Made by a program: the position numbers and the translations under genes. Below, one piece after another: positions 61,618 through 64,000 of a stretch of DNA of 64,000 nt. The notes under the pieces were generated by a model, which saw only the letters and a list, made by a program, of their open reading frames with translations, did no database searches and had not been told where the DNA came from. The first letter of the stretch is position 1. Every line of letters starts with the position of its first letter. The DNA comes from Puffinus mauretanicus (taxonomy: Eukaryota > Chordata > Aves > Procellariiformes > Procellariidae): the NCBI GenBank assembly GCA_023333565.1, contig JAJKFH010000520.1, positions 124,001 to 188,000 of the forward strand, read 5' to 3'.

Positions 61618-61862
61618 AAGGGAGGTTCAGGCTTGACATCAGAAAGCATTTCTTTACAGGGAGGGTGGTGAAACACTGGAACAGGCTTCCTAGAGAGGTG
61701 GTCGATGCCCCAAGACTGTCAGTGTTTAAGAGGCATTTGGACAATGCCCTTAATAACATGCTTTAGCTTTTGGTCAACCCTGAAGTGGTCAGGCAGTTGG
61801 ACTAGATGATCATTGTGGGTCCATTCCAACTGAAATCTTCTCTTCCCTTCTGTTCTCTTCTC
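61618..61862 (+). mobile_element. CR1 LINE, complete 3' UTR
   Basis: A + strand CR1 3' region that starts GGGAGGTTCAGGCTTGACAT. It passes through TTTCTTTACAGGGAGGGTGG, 'tgaaacactggaacaggcttcctagagaggtggtcgatgcccca' and 'gtttaagaggcatttggacaatgcccttaataacatgctt'. It ends TTGGACTAGATGATCATTGT, 'gggtccattccaactgaaat', and then a degenerate TTCTCT/TTCTG-type tail to about 61862. The subfamily differs from the other copies ('muted' terminal repeat based on TTCT). No ORF2 sequence is retained. Confidence 0.93.
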
Positions 61863-64000
61863 AACAATGTCATGCAAGGACAGCTACTGACACTTTGCCC
61901 CCCACTACTGATTTTAAGTTTATCTGAGAGCTCTTGGTGAATCTTCATTAGGAAATTTTCTTGATTAACATTGCATTATTGGTCACTGCTGCCCTTGTCC
62001 TTTATTAGTTTGTTTCCATCAGCTGGTGCTACTCTGAATCTCCAGCTGCTTATTTCTCATTCCACTGTCTTCTATTTTTCTTCTGTGATCTTTACAGTCT
62101 TAAATTTCACTGATACACATTTTGCAATTTTCCTTTTCTTTCACTACGTTTATTTCATGGACTATTACTTGCAAAAATTTTCACATGACTGTATGGATAA
62201 AATCTCTCTTGGTTGAAGATTGCAGTAAGCCATACCCATTCAAAAAGTCTTGTCAGATATCAACTTAGATACGTCCCATTTTTTTCTGAAAAATCTCCTT
62301 GCTTTTAGACCTTTAATAAAAATCTGCATTCCTCATTTTTTATGCTTAGGAGAATGAGGGATAATTTAAAATGAACTGTAAAGATGGAATAGAATTGAGA
62401 CCAGAAAATGTAAAAGAACTTTTGACTGACTGTATATACTGAAAAGGGCAAAAACTAGAGTACAATATGGTGTACTGTAATGTGGTATATAACTATCTCA
62501 TGGAAAATCCCGTTGATGTTAGCTTTGTCATACATACTGAGATTCCTGCTAAACTGGGCAACCTACAGAGAAGCAGAAATAATTGTCTGATGCATATGTT
62601 TCCTTCTTTCTACAAGAACATTGTGCAACCATCATAAGCGTTTAAATGTCATCTGTGATGGAATTCTCAGAGGAAACCGAAAGCTACTACCCTGAGCTCA
62701 GTGGCCTCATCAGCTGTATCCTGAAAGCTTGTTAGACTTTTATATTTGGATACACATATAAGTTGGGATACAACTCCCTGACCTCATGGGATGGACAGTA
62801 CCAACAGCAGCACTATATGGTCCTTTGTGAACTTGGTTGCATTTTCCAACAGCTGGACACCAGAAAGGGATCTTAAGTGCATCTAAGGTTTTTTCAAAGC
62901 TACCTTAGCAATATAAGCTGTGTTGGAATAACCTCTGTTGGATGGGTTGCTGCAGGACTTAACACAAAGCTGCATACAAAAGTCAACCCAAATATTGCCT
63001 AACAGCTGCAAAGCAAATGTTGAAGCTAGTTTTGGAAAAAAATTACATGGCAGGAAATCATAAAGAGCTGGTCTGAAGCTGACAGCTGCTGCATCTGCTC
63101 CTGAAACTCTTTCCAAGAATGATTATATTAGGAAGAAAAACAAGCTTTATATGATGTTCTCCTCTTGCCCTGATCAAATTCTTAGTTTAAGCAATACAAA
63201 AGTTGTTCTGGTTAACAGTTGTTAAATAAGAAGCATAGATTGTGTTAGGTATCGTAAACTCAATCAGTGGCAAGATGGCTCTTACTGAAGTTTGTTGTTG
63301 AGCCAAAATCAGGTTACTTTGTACGAAAAGTCCATAGTTTTGAGTCAAGACCGATGAATTCCATGCATAGCCTGACAATAACCATACATGCACAGGTGGA
63401 GGCAGTTTCTGGAAAAGCACTGGTTATAGGGAACTAGTCAAGACCACAGATCAAAGACTGTGAAGATGTATGTAAATTCTTACATTTACATGCTCGCTAT
63501 CTTTGTGGTGATGTGATTGTCAAACAGGTGCATGATTGGAGGAACCTGTTGCCGTTTTAGACAAGCTAGGACAAATGGGGATCAGCGTCTTCATGATAAC
63601 CTGGAAAGATGGCTAGATATTTGATCCAGGCAGCAACCTCCCAACTACATGACTGCATTAACTTCTCTATCTGATTGATGTTGATGAATGTTGTGTCTCT
63701 GTACTTTATAAGCTGTAAGTCACATCAAAGATTTTAAGGGAAAGGAGAACCTGACAGTAGCTGGCTTGGTCTTCTCTTAGATGTCCTGGGCTGAGGGGTG
63801 CTCTTGTGGAAAAGAAACTTCTGGAATCGTAATGTCACACTGGATAAAGTGCAGAAAAACAAGCACCATTTTACAGCTTGAAAAACTCCTGGAAGTGTAC
63901 CCAAGGCAACATCTAAAGATCTGAGCATTTTTTATGGATTTGATAACATTTGACACAGTGAGCCAACCTGGATTTCAGAGCATCATGGTAAGACTGTCTT
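61863..64000. other. Non-coding DNA, no gene seen
   Basis: No recognisable gene or repeat up to the window edge. Frames are at most 81 codons and show no family resemblance. Confidence 0.6.

Noticed and set aside
1..64000. tRNA, rRNA, snRNA, CRISPR or operon-like features
   Set aside because: No cloverleaf A/B-box pair, rRNA text, regularly spaced direct repeats or gene-dense organisation was seen on either strand.

Overview
The window reads as a stretch of bird nuclear DNA. It is AT-rich, CpG-poor, and full of in-frame stops on both strands. The lineage call rests on the repeats: CR1 LINE pieces, one of them ending in the avian 8-bp 3' repeat (ATTCTATG-type), and three solo LTRs of one avian-type endogenous retrovirus family. 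No species or locus could be recognised. I find no protein-coding gene, tRNA, rRNA, CRISPR array or prokaryotic feature that the sequence supports. The open frames present are short (161 codons at most) and are either unrecognised or lie inside CR1 or LTR copies. The window is best read as intergenic or deep intronic.

Layout. Position 1-5165 is unique-looking. A short CR1 3' end lies at 5166-5272 (+), an old CR1 at 5945-6340 (-) and an ancient CR1-like piece at 8320-8605 (-). Next come about 8 kb of unique sequence, with a small CpG cluster near 8.96-9.13 kb, and then solo LTR 1 (16972-17547, -). A fairly well preserved CR1 at 22376-22864 (-) abuts a second CR1 fragment at 22867-22955. Solo LTR 2 is at 29202-29753 (-). 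The next 14 kb hold no interspersed repeat I recognise. Solo LTR 3 (43863-44427, +) looks the youngest and keeps CCAAT, CRE and TATA elements. Three further CR1 copies follow on the + strand: 48500-48735, a two-block copy at 51985-52140 and 52255-52656, and 61618-61862.

The main observations concern the LTR trio. All three are bounded by 5-bp target duplications (one perfect, two with a single transition). A CRE palindrome is intact in one copy and lost at its CpG in the other two. The 52 kb CR1 is also notable because it appears to keep the ORF2 inter-domain segment and the C-terminal/3' end while lacking the reverse transcriptase core between them. I found no convincing undescribed system. 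The remaining findings are low-grade structural or regulatory candidates.
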